Assembly: GCF_014648895.1 (NCBI RefSeq)
Contig: NZ_BMRZ01000003.1
Location: forward strand, 1 to 64,000
Source: Streptomyces tanashiensis
GTDB taxonomy: Bacteria; Actinomycetota; Actinomycetes; Streptomycetales; Streptomycetaceae
Length of the DNA: 64,000 bases
Direction: 5' to 3'
The notes below the pieces were generated by a model. The model had not been told where the DNA came from. It worked only from the letters and a program-made list of their open reading frames with translations, and did not search any database. Both the position numbers and the translations under genes were made by a program. This document shows, piece after piece, positions 25,541 to 34,200 of this stretch; within the stretch, counting starts at the first letter, position 1; every line of letters begins with the position of its first letter.

Positions 25541-26691
25541 CGATCCGCCTCCCCGAACCGGGCGGCACGACACGGGAGTACCGGCCCCGCGCCGAACCGC
25601 TCGCGCTCTCCGCGTCCGGCCCGCTGACCTCCCGTACGGTCTTCTCCGCCGCGCACGTCGTCGCCGACCCGTACGCCGACACCACCCCCGACTCCCCGGC
25701 CGCCGTCGACTGGGACGCCACCCTCGCCTTCCGCCGCCACCTCTGGTCCCACGGCCTCGGGGTCGCCGAGGCCATGGACACCGCCCAGCGCGGGATGGGC
25801 CTCGACTGGGCCGGGGCGGCGGAGCTCATCCGCCGCAGCGCGGCGGAGGCCCACAGCGTCGGCGGCCGCATCGCCTGCGGCGTGGGCACCGACCAGCTCA
25901 CCGGCCCGGCCGGCCTGCCGGAGATCCGCGCGGCCTACGAGGAACAGCTCGCGGCCGTCGAGGAGTCCGGCGCGCAGGCCGTCCTCATGGCCTCCCGGGC
26001 CCTCGCGGCCGCCGCGTCCGGCCCCGAGGACTACCTCGACCTGTACGGCCACCTGCTCCGTCAGGCGGGCGAGCCGGTGATCCTGCACTGGCTGGGCCCC
26101 ATGTTCGACCCGGCGCTCCACGGCTACTGGGGCACGGCCGACCTCGACGCGGCCACCGAGACCTTCCTCGACGTGATCGCGGCCCACCCCGACAAGGTCG
26201 ACGGCATCAAGGTCTCGCTCCTCGACGCCCGGCGCGAGGTCGAGCTGCGCCGCCGCCTCCCGGAGGGCGTCCGCTGCTACACCGGCGACGACTTCCACTA
26301 CCCGGAGCTGATCGCGGGCGACGAGCAGGGCTTCAGCCACGCCCTGCTCGGCATCTTCGACCCGCTGGGCCCGCTGGCGGCGGAGGCGGTGAGGATCCTG
26401 GACACGGGTGATGCGGAGGCCTTCCGCAAGACGCTGGACCCCACCGTCGCCCTCTCCCGGCACCTCTTCGAGCCCCCCACCCGCTTCTACAAGACGGGCG
26501 TGGTGTTCCTCGCCTGGCTGGCCGGGCACCAGGACCACTTCACGATGGTCGGCGGCCTGCAGTCGGCCCGCTCCCTCCCGCACCTGGCCCGCGCCTACGA
26601 ACTCGCCGACGGCCTCGGCCTGTTCCCGGACCCGGCCCGCGCGGAGTCACGCATGCGCGCCCTCCTCACCGTCCAGGGAGTCCCGCAGTGA
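25537..26691 (+). CDS. DUF993 family protein (dihydrodipicolinate-synthase-like barrel)
   Basis: A 384-residue protein that I recognise as DUF993, a barrel family distantly like DapA aldolases. Visible blocks include SAAHVVADPYAD, GVAEAMDTAQRGMGLDW, the KVDGIKVSLLDA segment with a candidate Schiff-base lysine (about residue 229), YTGDDFHYPELI and FYKTGVVFLAWLAGHQDHFTM. An aldolase or lyase step is likely but unproved. The GTG start overlaps the previous stop (GTGA), and the next gene overlaps its stop in the same way, so the three are coupled. It always seems to accompany Gfo/Idh and isomerase genes. Confidence 0.85.
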   Translation: MTIRLPEPGGTTREYRPRAEPLALSASGPLTSRTVFSAAHVVADPYADTTPDSPAAVDWDATLAFRRHLWSHGLGVAEAMDTAQRGMGLDWAGAAELIRRSAAEAHSVGGRIACGVGTDQLTGPAGLPEIRAAYEEQLAAVEESGAQAVLMASRALAAAASGPEDYLDLYGHLLRQAGEPVILHWLGPMFDPALHGYWGTADLDAATETFLDVIAAHPDKVDGIKVSLLDARREVELRRRLPEGVRCYTGDDFHYPELIAGDEQGFSHALLGIFDPLGPLAAEAVRILDTGDAEAFRKTLDPTVALSRHLFEPPTRFYKTGVVFLAWLAGHQDHFTMVGGLQSARSLPHLARAYELADGLGLFPDPARAESRMRALLTVQGVPQ

Positions 26692-27491
26692 ACGGAGACC
26701 GCTTCAGCATCAACCAGATGACGGTGAAGCAGCTGGCCCTGCCCGAACTGGTGGCGGAGTGCGTCCGACTCGGCATCCAGGGCGTGGGCCTGTGGCGCGA
26801 ACCGGTCAAGGAGTACGGGACGGCGGCCGCCGCCGATCTCGTACGGGACGCGGGCCTCACCGTCACCACCCTCTGCCGGGGCGGCTTCTTCACCTCGGAC
26901 GGCTGGGAGGAGGAGAACCGGGCGGCGATCGACGAGGCGGTGACGCTCGGCACCGACACCCTCGTCCTGGTCTCCGGCGGCCTCACCCCGGCGTGTCCCG
27001 ACCTGCCCGCCGCCCGGGCCCGCATCACGGAGGCGATCGGCGCCCTGGCCCCGTACGCGGGCGAACGCGGAATCCGTCTCGCGATCGAGCCCCTCCACCC
27101 CATGTACGCCTCCGACCGGTGCGCGGTCTCGACCCTGGACCAGGCCCTGGAGATCGCCGAGCGGTTCCCGGCATCCCAGGTCGGCGTCACGGTCGACACG
27201 TACCACCTGTGGTGGGACGACCGGGCCCCGGCGGCGGTGGAACGCGCGGGCGCCGCCGGCCGCGTCCACTCCTTCCAGCTCGCCGACTGGACGACCCCGC
27301 TCCCGGCCGGAGTCCTCAACGGCCGCGGCCAGTTGGGCACCGGCGCCATCGACCTCCGCGCCTGGGCCGACCTGGTGGACAAGGCCGGCTACACGGGCCC
27401 GGTCGAGGTGGAACTCTTCAACGACGACCTGTGGGCGAGGGACGGCGTGGAGGTCCTGGAGGAGACGCTGGAGGCGTTCCTGGCGGTCTGA
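26688..27491 (+). CDS. Sugar phosphate isomerase/epimerase (AP endonuclease 2 fold)
   Basis: A 267-residue TIM-barrel protein with metal-binding residues of the IolE/IolI type: AIEPLHPMY (Glu), VTVDTYHLWWD (Asp/His), HSFQLADW and a C-terminal VEVELFND (Glu). These coordinate the divalent metal in keto-aldo isomerases and epimerases. The GTG start overlaps the DUF993 stop. A perfect-looking terminator follows the stop, so this closes the LacI-regulated operon. The substrate is probably a keto-sugar or cyclitol acted on by the Gfo/Idh enzyme, by inference. Confidence 0.85.
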   Translation: MNGDRFSINQMTVKQLALPELVAECVRLGIQGVGLWREPVKEYGTAAAADLVRDAGLTVTTLCRGGFFTSDGWEEENRAAIDEAVTLGTDTLVLVSGGLTPACPDLPAARARITEAIGALAPYAGERGIRLAIEPLHPMYASDRCAVSTLDQALEIAERFPASQVGVTVDTYHLWWDDRAPAAVERAGAAGRVHSFQLADWTTPLPAGVLNGRGQLGTGAIDLRAWADLVDKAGYTGPVEVELFNDDLWARDGVEVLEETLEAFLAV

Positions 27492-27496
27492 CGAAT

Positions 27497-27525
27497 CCTG
27501 GACGGTGAGCAGTCACCCGTCCAGG
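27497..27525 (+). terminator. Terminator of the DUF993 operon
   Basis: CCTGGACGG-TGA and TCA-CCCGTCCAGG form a 12-bp stem with one bulge and a short loop, 5 bp after the isomerase stop codon. Confidence 0.7.
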
Positions 27526-27595
27526 CGCCGCACGTCCTGGTCCTGGGTCACCGGGCGTTCTCCACAGCGCGTGCCACGATGTCCGAGCCCTTCGC

Positions 27596-27601
27596 TACGG
27601 T
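27596..27601 (+). promoter_or_regulatory. -10 box of a probable leaderless promoter (helicase)
   Basis: TACGGT ends 6 nt before the ATG at 27608, with no ribosome-binding site and no clear -35 box. Confidence 0.3.
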
Positions 27602-27607
27602 CGGTGC

Positions 27608-29833
27608 ATGTCCAACGAGGGTCGCGGTCCCGCAGTGCTCGAAGGGGTTCTGGAGCGGATCACCTATGCCAACGAGGAGAGCGGGTACACGGTCGCCCGG
27701 GTCGACACCGGGCGGGGCGCCGGTGACCTGCTCACGGTGGTCGGGGCGCTGCTCGGCGCGCAGCCGGGGGAGTCGCTGCGGATGGAGGGCCGCTGGGGCT
27801 CGCACCCGCAGTACGGCAAGCAGTTCAGTGTGGACAACTACACGACGATCCTGCCCGCCACGATCCAGGGCATCCGGCGCTATCTCGGGTCCGGGCTCGT
27901 CAAGGGCATCGGGCCCGTCTTCGCCGACCGCATCACGCAGCACTTCGGGCTCGACACCCTCGACATCCTCGAAGAGGCTCCCGCGCGGCTGATCGAGGTT
28001 CCGGGGCTCGGGCCGAAGCGCACGAAGAACATCACGGCGGCCTGGGAGGAGCAGAAGGCGATCAAGGAGGTGATGGTCTTCCTCCAGGGGGTGGGGGTCT
28101 CCACCTCCATCGCGGTGCGGATCTACAAGAAGTACGGGGACGCCTCCATCTCCGTCGTGCGGAACCAGCCCTACCGGCTGGCCGCCGACGTGTGGGGCAT
28201 CGGCTTCCTCACCGCGGACAGGATCGCCCAGGCCGTCGGCATCCCGCACGACAGCCCCGACCGGGTGAAGGCCGGCCTGCAGTACGCGCTGTCGCAGTCC
28301 AGCGACCAGGGGCACTGCTTCCTCCCGGAGGAGCGGCTGATCGCGGACGGCGTGAAGCTGCTGCAGGTCGACACCGGGCTCGTCATCGAGTGCCTCGGCG
28401 CCCTCGCCGACGATCCCGAGGGCGTCGTACGGGAGGTCGTGCCCGGGCCCGAGGGGACGCCCGTCACCGCCGTGTACCTGATCCCCTTCCACCGGGCCGA
28501 GCTGTCCCTGGCCGGCCAGGTCCGGCGGCTCCTGCGGACCGAGGAGGACCGGATGCCGGCCTTCCGGGACGTGGCCTGGGACAAGGCGCTGGCCTGGCTC
28601 GCCGACCGGACGGGGGCCTCCCTCGCGCCCGAGCAGGAGGACGCCGTGCGGCTCGCTCTCACCCGCAAGGTCGCCGTGCTCACCGGCGGCCCCGGCTGCG
28701 GCAAGTCGTTCACGGTCCGCTCGATCGTGGAGCTGGCCCGCGCCAAGAAGGCCAAGGTCGTGCTCGCCGCGCCCACCGGGCGGGCCGCGAAGCGGCTCGC
28801 CGAGCTGACCGGCGCCGAGGCCTCCACCGTGCACCGGCTCCTGGAACTGAAGCCGGGCGGGGACGCGGCCTACGACCGGGACCGGCCGCTCGACGCCGAT
28901 CTGATCGTCGTCGACGAGGCCTCCATGCTGGACCTGCTCCTGGCGAACAAGCTGGTCAAGGCGGTGGCACCGGGTGCCCATCTGCTGCTCGTGGGGGACG
29001 TCGACCAGCTGCCGTCGGTCGGCGCCGGTGAGGTCCTCGGCGACCTGCTGGCCCCCGGCAGCCCCGTACCGGCCGTCCGGCTGACCCGGATCTTCCGGCA
29101 GGCCAAGGAGTCCGGGGTGATCGTCAACGCGCACCGGATCAACGCCGGCACCCCGCCGCAGACGCAGGGCCTGCCGGACTTCTTCCTCTTCGCCGAGGAG
29201 GAGACGGAGGACGCCGCCCGGGTCGCCGTGGAGGTCGCGGCCCGGCGGATTCCGGCCAAGTTCGGCCTCGACCCGCGCCGGGACGTCCAGGTCCTCGCCC
29301 CGATGCACCGGGGTCCGGCGGGCGCGGGCTCGCTCAACGGTCTGCTGCAGCAGGCGATCACCCCGGCCCGCCCGGACCTTCCGGAGAAGCGGTTCGGCGG
29401 CCGGGTCTTCCGGGTCGGTGACAAGGTGACCCAGATTCGGAACAACTATGAGAAGGGGGCCAACGGCGTCTTCAACGGTACGGTCGGCGTCGTCACGGCG
29501 CTGGACACCGTCGAGCAGCGGCTGACCGTGCGGACGGACGAGGACGAGGAGGTGGCGTACGACTTCGACGAGCTGGACGAACTCGCCCACGCGTACGCGG
29601 TCACCATCCACCGCTCGCAGGGCAGCGAGTACCCGGCGGTGGTGATCCCGGTCACCATGAGCGCCTGGATGATGCTGCAGCGGAACCTGCTCTACACGGC
29701 CGTGACCCGGGCCAAGAAGCTGGTCGTCCTGGTCGGCTCCCGCCGGGCGATCGCCCAGGCGGTCCGCACGGTCTCGGCCGGCAGGCGCTTTACCGCACTC
29801 GCCCATCGCCTCACAGGGGAGGCCCTCGTGTGA
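27608..29833 (+). CDS. recD2: RecD2-like ATP-dependent DNA helicase
   Basis: A 741-residue SF1B helicase. The N-terminal part holds an OB-like segment and helix-hairpin-helix motifs (RYLGSGLVKGIGPVFADRI and LIEVPGLGPKRTKNI). The helicase core follows: Walker A GGPGCGKSFTV (about 360), Walker B VVDEASMLD (about 437), motif III GDVDQLPSVGAG (about 462) and a UvrD-like C-terminal motif VTIHRSQGSEYP...YTAVTRAKKLV. RecD2 proteins unwind DNA 5' to 3' in organisms without, or in addition to, RecBCD, and act in repair. It sits directly upstream of citrate synthase, an order I recall from S. coelicolor. Confidence 0.92.
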   Translation: MSNEGRGPAVLEGVLERITYANEESGYTVARVDTGRGAGDLLTVVGALLGAQPGESLRMEGRWGSHPQYGKQFSVDNYTTILPATIQGIRRYLGSGLVKGIGPVFADRITQHFGLDTLDILEEAPARLIEVPGLGPKRTKNITAAWEEQKAIKEVMVFLQGVGVSTSIAVRIYKKYGDASISVVRNQPYRLAADVWGIGFLTADRIAQAVGIPHDSPDRVKAGLQYALSQSSDQGHCFLPEERLIADGVKLLQVDTGLVIECLGALADDPEGVVREVVPGPEGTPVTAVYLIPFHRAELSLAGQVRRLLRTEEDRMPAFRDVAWDKALAWLADRTGASLAPEQEDAVRLALTRKVAVLTGGPGCGKSFTVRSIVELARAKKAKVVLAAPTGRAAKRLAELTGAEASTVHRLLELKPGGDAAYDRDRPLDADLIVVDEASMLDLLLANKLVKAVAPGAHLLLVGDVDQLPSVGAGEVLGDLLAPGSPVPAVRLTRIFRQAKESGVIVNAHRINAGTPPQTQGLPDFFLFAEEETEDAARVAVEVAARRIPAKFGLDPRRDVQVLAPMHRGPAGAGSLNGLLQQAITPARPDLPEKRFGGRVFRVGDKVTQIRNNYEKGANGVFNGTVGVVTALDTVEQRLTVRTDEDEEVAYDFDELDELAHAYAVTIHRSQGSEYPAVVIPVTMSAWMMLQRNLLYTAVTRAKKLVVLVGSRRAIAQAVRTVSAGRRFTALAHRLTGEALV

Positions 29834-29877
29834 AAGATCACGGAGGACTACCGGAACCGGGGCGAAGGGGGCAGGAT

Positions 29878-29919
29878 ATGAAGGTTGGCGGCACTGAGTG
29901 CCGCCGAATGGCCCAATGA
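29878..29919 (+). other. Possible 13-codon leader ORF with a hairpin, upstream of citrate synthase
   Basis: ATG at 29878, preceded by GAAGGGGGCAGGAT, opens a frame MKVGGTECRRMAQ that ends with TGA at 29917-29919. Inside it, GGCGGCAC - TGA - GTGCCGCC (29887-29905) is a perfect 8-bp hairpin. The element lies 94 bp before the citA start. It may be a leader peptide, or the hairpin may simply terminate the helicase transcript. Confidence 0.35.
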
Positions 29920-30012
29920 GCGACCCCGAGTGCACTCTCCTGAGCCAAATGGGGGATGGTAGAGACAGTCAGGGCACCTCGAAGAAGAGGCACTACGTCG
30001 GTGAGGGATGAC

Positions 30013-31302
30013 GTGAGCGACAACTCTGTAGTACTGCGGTACGCGGACGGTGAATACACCTACCCGGTGGTCGAGAGCACCGTCGGCGACAAGGGCTTCG
30101 ACATCGGCAAACTCCGAGCCCAGACCGGTCTGGTCACCCTGGACAGCGGATATGGCAACACCGCCGCCTATAAATCCGCCATCACCTACCTCGATGGTGA
30201 GCAGGGCATTCTGCGGTACCGCGGCTACCCCATCGAGCAGCTGGCCGAGCGCTCCACCTTCCTTGAGGTGGCGTACCTGCTGATCAACGGTGAGCTGCCC
30301 AAGGTCGACGAGCTCTCGACCTTCAAGAACGAGATCACGCAGCACACGCTGGTCCACGAGGACGTCAAGAACTTCTTCCGCGGCTTCCCGCGGGACGCCC
30401 ACCCGATGGCGATGCTGTCCTCGGTGGTCTCCGCGCTGTCCACCTTCTACCAGGACAGCCACAACCCGTTCGACGAGGAGCAGCGCCACCTCTCCACGAT
30501 CCGGCTGCTCGCCAAGCTGCCGACGATCGCGGCGTACGCGTACAAGAAGTCGATCGGCCACCCGTTCGTCTACCCGCGCAACGACCTCGGGTACGTCGAG
30601 AACTTCCTGCGCATGACCTTCTCGGTCCCGGCGCAGGAGTACGACCTGGACCCGGTCGTCGTCTCCGCGCTCGACAAGCTGCTGATCCTGCACGCGGACC
30701 ACGAGCAGAACTGCTCGACCTCCACCGTGCGTCTGGTCGGCTCCTCGCAGGCGAACATGTTCGCCTCGATCTCCGCCGGCATCTCGGCCCTGTGGGGCCC
30801 CCTGCACGGTGGCGCCAACCAGTCGGTCCTGGAGATGCTGGAGGGCATCCAGGCCAACGGCGGCGATGTCGACTCCTTCATCCGCAAGGTGAAGAACAAG
30901 GAGGACGGCGTCCGCCTGATGGGCTTCGGCCACCGGGTGTACAAGTCCTTCGACCCGCGCGCCAAGATCATCAAGGCGGCGGCGCACGATGTCCTCTCGG
31001 CCCTCGGCAAGTCCGACGAGCTGCTCGACATCGCGCTCAAGCTGGAGGAGCACGCGCTCTCCGACGAGTACTTCGTCTCGCGCAACCTCTACCCGAACGT
31101 GGACTTCTACACGGGTCTGATCTACCGCGCCATGGGCTTCCCGACCGAGATGTTCACGGTCCTCTTCGCCCTCGGCCGCCTCCCGGGCTGGATCGCCCAG
31201 TGGCACGAGATGATCAAGGAGCCGGGTTCCCGCATCGGCCGCCCGCGCCAGATCTACACGGGTGAGGTCCTCCGCGACTTCGTCCCGGTCGAGGCCCGCT
31301 GA
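30013..31302 (+). CDS. citA: Citrate synthase
   Basis: A 429-residue type II (hexameric, GltA-like) citrate synthase. It carries the catalytic set GPLHGGANQ (His about 264), MGFGHRVYKSFDPRA (His about 305) and NVDFYTGLIY (Asp about 362), plus the N-terminal ILRYRGYPIEQLAE region. It condenses acetyl-CoA and oxaloacetate to citrate, the entry step of the TCA cycle. GTG 30013 gives the expected N-terminus (SDNSVVLRYADGEYTYP) and has GAGGGATG upstream; longer in-frame starts are less likely. A terminator follows. Confidence 0.95.
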   Translation: MSDNSVVLRYADGEYTYPVVESTVGDKGFDIGKLRAQTGLVTLDSGYGNTAAYKSAITYLDGEQGILRYRGYPIEQLAERSTFLEVAYLLINGELPKVDELSTFKNEITQHTLVHEDVKNFFRGFPRDAHPMAMLSSVVSALSTFYQDSHNPFDEEQRHLSTIRLLAKLPTIAAYAYKKSIGHPFVYPRNDLGYVENFLRMTFSVPAQEYDLDPVVVSALDKLLILHADHEQNCSTSTVRLVGSSQANMFASISAGISALWGPLHGGANQSVLEMLEGIQANGGDVDSFIRKVKNKEDGVRLMGFGHRVYKSFDPRAKIIKAAAHDVLSALGKSDELLDIALKLEEHALSDEYFVSRNLYPNVDFYTGLIYRAMGFPTEMFTVLFALGRLPGWIAQWHEMIKEPGSRIGRPRQIYTGEVLRDFVPVEAR

Positions 31303-31327
31303 CGCCACCGGCCGCACGGTCACAAGC

Positions 31328-31381
31328 GAAAAGCGCCCCGCCCACCGATCCCCCCACGGGTCGGCGAGCGGGGCGCTTTCC
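31328..31381. terminator. Strong terminator after citrate synthase
   Basis: AAAGCGCCCCGC (31330-31341) pairs perfectly with GCGGGGCGCTTT (31368-31379); the loop holds a smaller ACCGA/TCGGC-type helix. A-rich before and T-rich after, it looks bidirectional. Confidence 0.8.
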
Positions 31382-31652
31382 ATATCCCGGTGCGGATTCC
31401 CCCCACGGGATCCGGGCCGGGCGTCTGGTGCGCGGTCTGCCGGGGGCACGTACGGGAGGGCCGCTCAAAGCTCCCCGGTGCACGTGCCCCGGCCGCGCTT
31501 GCCTGGGACGTCCCCCAAGACATCCCATGAACGTCCCCCAAGACGTTCTTGGCATCGCCCACTTAGACTCGCGAACAGCCCAGATGGTTACCCCCCAATA
31601 TCTGTGATCTAGATCTCTTTGTGAAGGTCCTGTGCGTCACACGTAAGTGAAT
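31382..31652. other. Gene-free interval between convergent citA and copA
   Basis: No credible gene is visible. The right half (about 31560-31650) is much less GC-rich than its surroundings and holds small palindromes (AGATCTAGATC-like, GTGAATTCAC). The left half carries a pair of direct repeats (see next entry). Since both neighbours end here, the conserved-looking elements are unexplained; a small RNA or a protein-binding site is possible. Confidence 0.5.
31508..31552. repeat. 14-bp direct repeat pair plus palindrome
   Basis: ACGTCCCCCAAGAC occurs at 31508-31521 and 31531-31544, start to start 23 bp (about two helical turns). The second copy runs into the perfect palindrome CCAAGA-CGT-TCTTGG (31538-31552). 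Confidence 0.7.
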
Positions 31653-33860
31653 TCACGTGAAGCGCCGCAGACGAAGGCTGTTGGATACGACGAAGACGGA
31701 CGAAAAGGCCATGGCCAGGCCCGCGATCATCGGGTTGAGGAGTCCGGCCGCCGCGAGGGGGAGCGCGGCGAGGTTGTAGCCGAAGGCCCAGCCCAGGTTT
31801 CCCCGGATCGTCGCCAGGGTCCGCCGGGCCAGCCGGATGGCGTCCGCCGCGACCCGCAGGTCGCCCCGGACCAGGGTCAGGTCGCTCGCCTCGATGGCCG
31901 CGTCGGTGCCCGTGCCCATCGCGAGCCCGAGGTCGGCGCCGGCGAGCGCCGCGGCGTCGTTCACCCCGTCGCCCACCATCGCGACCGTGCGGCCCTCGGC
32001 CCGGAGCCGCCGGACCACCTCGGCCTTCTCCTCGGGCAGCACCTCCGCGATGACCTCGTCGATGCCCACCTCGGCCGCCACGGCCTCCGCCACGGCCCGG
32101 TGGTCCCCGGTGAGCAGCACCGGCCGCAGCCCGAGGGCGCGCAGCCGGGCGACCGCCTCGGCGCTGGTGTCCTTGACGGTGTCGGCGACGGTCAGGGTGC
32201 CCCGGGCCACCCCGTCCCAGGCGACGTGCACCGCGCCGGGTTCGGTCGTGGCGGGTGCCTCGACGCCCTCGGCCGCGAGCAGGGCGGCGCGCCCGACGAG
32301 GACGAGCCGGCCGTCGACGGAGCCGCGCACGCCGAGTCCGGGCACGTTCTCGAAGGTCTTCGGGGTGGGGAGCTCTCCGCAGCGTTCGGCGGCGCCCGCC
32401 GCGATCGCGCGGGCGACCGGGTGCTCGGAGGAGTGCTCCAGGGCGCCCGCGAGCCGCAGCAGCTCGGTCTCGTCGGCGGAGTCGGTGCCGTACCGCCCGC
32501 CGTGCACGTGTACGGCGGTCAGCCGCATGCGGCCGGTGGTGACGGTCCCCGTCTTGTCGAGGACGACCGTGTCGACGCGGCGGGTGGACTCCAGGACCTC
32601 GGGGCCCTTGATGAGGATGCCGAGCTGGGCGCCGCGGCCGGTGCCGACCATGAGGGCGGTCGGGGTCGCGAGGCCGAGGGCGCAGGGGCAGGCGATGATC
32701 AGGACGGCGACGGCGGCGGTGAAGGAGGCGGTGACGTCGTCCGTCACGAGGAGCCAGGTGACGAGGGTGCCGAGGGCGATGAGGAGCACCACGGGTACGA
32801 AGACGGCGGAGATCCGGTCGGCGAGCCGCTGGACCTCGGCCTTGCCGCTCTGGGCGTCCTCGACGAGCTTCGCGATCCGGGCGAGCTGGGTGTCGGAGCC
32901 GACGCGGGTGGCCTCGACGACGAGCCGGCCGGAGACGTTGACGCAGCCGCCGGTGACGGCGGAGCCGGGGGTGACGTCCAGGGGCAGCGACTCGCCGGTG
33001 AGCAGGGAGGCGTCGACGGCGGAGGCGCCCTCGGCGACGGTGCCGTCGGTGGCGATCTTCTCTCCGGGGCGGACGACGAAGAGGTCGCCGGTGCGCAGGT
33101 CGCCGACCGGGACGCGTACCTCTCCGCCTCCTCGGAGGACGGCGACGTCCTTGGCGCCGAGCTCCATCAGGGCCCGCAGCGCGGTGCCCGCCTTCCGCTT
33201 GGCGCGGGCCTCCAGGTAGCGGCCGAGGAGGATGAAGGTGACGACGCCCGCGGCGACCTCCAGGTAGATCGAGGAGGAGGCGTGGGCGCGGTCGGCGGTG
33301 AGGTCGAAGCCGTGGCGCATGCCGGGCATGCCGGCGTCGCCGAGGAAGAGGGCCCAGAGGGACCAGCCGTAGGCGGCGAGGGTGCCGACCGAGACGAGGG
33401 TGTCCATGGTGGCGGCGCCGTGCCGGAGGTTGGTCCAGGCGGCCCGGTGGAAGGGCAGCCCGCCCCAGACGACGACGGGGGAGGCGAGGGTGAGCGAGAG
33501 CCACTGCCAGTTGTCGAACTGGAGCGAGGGGGCCATGGCGAGCAGGATCACGGGTGCCGAGAGGAGCGCCGAGACCGTCAGCCGCTGCCGGAGGGAGGCG
33601 AGCTCGGGGTCCTCCGGTTCCTCCTCGTCCTCCACCACCGGCGGAAGGGGCTCCTCGGCGGTGTAGCCGGTCTTCACGACGGTGGCGATCAGTGCGTCGA
33701 CGCCGACGTCCGGCGCGTGTTCGACGCGCGCCTTCTTCGTGGCGTAGTTGACGGTGGCGGTGACGCCGTCCATCCGGTTGAGCTTCTTCTCGATGCGGGC
33801 CGCGCAGGAGGCGCAGGTCATTCCGCCGATCGTCAGCTCGGTGACGGTGGTGCTGGACAT
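31653..33860 (-). CDS. copA: Copper-translocating P-type ATPase
   Basis: A 735-residue P1B-type ATPase. It has one N-terminal heavy-metal domain (GGMTCASCAARI, about 12-23), eight membrane helices, the Cu(I) ion motif IACPCALGLATPTA, phosphorylation motif DKTGTVT, the SEHPVARAI histidine motif and the hinge GDGVNDAAALAGADLG. It exports Cu(I) using ATP. It lies downstream of copZ, separated by a strong hairpin, in a unit with a CsoR-type operator. An upstream in-frame TTG (33872) is possible, but ATG 33860 fits better. Confidence 0.95.
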   Translation of the reverse strand: MSSTTVTELTIGGMTCASCAARIEKKLNRMDGVTATVNYATKKARVEHAPDVGVDALIATVVKTGYTAEEPLPPVVEDEEEPEDPELASLRQRLTVSALLSAPVILLAMAPSLQFDNWQWLSLTLASPVVVWGGLPFHRAAWTNLRHGAATMDTLVSVGTLAAYGWSLWALFLGDAGMPGMRHGFDLTADRAHASSSIYLEVAAGVVTFILLGRYLEARAKRKAGTALRALMELGAKDVAVLRGGGEVRVPVGDLRTGDLFVVRPGEKIATDGTVAEGASAVDASLLTGESLPLDVTPGSAVTGGCVNVSGRLVVEATRVGSDTQLARIAKLVEDAQSGKAEVQRLADRISAVFVPVVLLIALGTLVTWLLVTDDVTASFTAAVAVLIIACPCALGLATPTALMVGTGRGAQLGILIKGPEVLESTRRVDTVVLDKTGTVTTGRMRLTAVHVHGGRYGTDSADETELLRLAGALEHSSEHPVARAIAAGAAERCGELPTPKTFENVPGLGVRGSVDGRLVLVGRAALLAAEGVEAPATTEPGAVHVAWDGVARGTLTVADTVKDTSAEAVARLRALGLRPVLLTGDHRAVAEAVAAEVGIDEVIAEVLPEEKAEVVRRLRAEGRTVAMVGDGVNDAAALAGADLGLAMGTGTDAAIEASDLTLVRGDLRVAADAIRLARRTLATIRGNLGWAFGYNLAALPLAAAGLLNPMIAGLAMAFSSVFVVSNSLRLRRFT

Positions 33861-33878
33861 GTGCGGTTCCAAACGGGA

Positions 33879-33911
33879 GCAGGGCCGTACCAGGTAACGG
33901 TACGGCCCTGC
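33879..33911 (-). terminator. Perfect 13-bp hairpin between copZ and copA
   Basis: GCAGGGCCGTACC - 7-nt loop - GGTACGGCCCTGC, lying 20 bp after the copZ stop and 18 bp before the copA start. It would end most copZ transcripts and let a fraction read through. Confidence 0.7.
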
Positions 33912-33931
33912 GACGTCTGTCCGGGAGGCGG

Positions 33932-34156
33932 TCAGACCAGCTCGTAGCCGGCCTCGTCCACGGCGGCGGCGACGGCCTCGCGGTCGAGGGGGGCGTCGGA
34001 GACGACGGTGACCTCGCCGGTCTTGGCGACGGCCGTGACCGAGGAGACGCCGGGGATCTCGGAGATCTCGCCGGAGACGGCGCCCTCGCAGTGGCCGCAG
34101 GTCATGCCCTTGACCTGGTAGACGGTGGTGAGTTCGGTCTTCGTCTCTGCGGACAT
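33932..34156 (-). CDS. copZ: Copper chaperone / heavy-metal-associated domain protein
   Basis: A 74-residue single HMA domain with the Cu(I) ligand motif GMTCGHCEGAV (about 17-27) and the ferredoxin-like betaalphabetabetaalphabeta pattern ending DEAGYELV. CopZ carries Cu(I) in the cytoplasm to the P-type ATPase. AGGAGGAGAGCGCC precedes the ATG, a strong ribosome-binding site. It is the first gene after the CsoR-type operator and would be made in excess over CopA because of the hairpin that follows. Confidence 0.93.
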   Translation of the reverse strand: MSAETKTELTTVYQVKGMTCGHCEGAVSGEISEIPGVSSVTAVAKTGEVTVVSDAPLDREAVAAAVDEAGYELV

Positions 34157-34200
34157 GGCGCTCTCCTCCTGGGGGATTCAGGGTCCTACGATACCGAGCC

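Noticed and set aside
31214..31562. Two minus-strand frames at the end of citA, one starting MGDAKNVLGDVHGMSWGTSQ
   Set aside because: They run through a terminator hairpin and the direct repeats, have no ribosome-binding site or recognisable domain, and overlap citA antisense. The repeated VLGDV-type text comes from the 14-bp DNA repeat.
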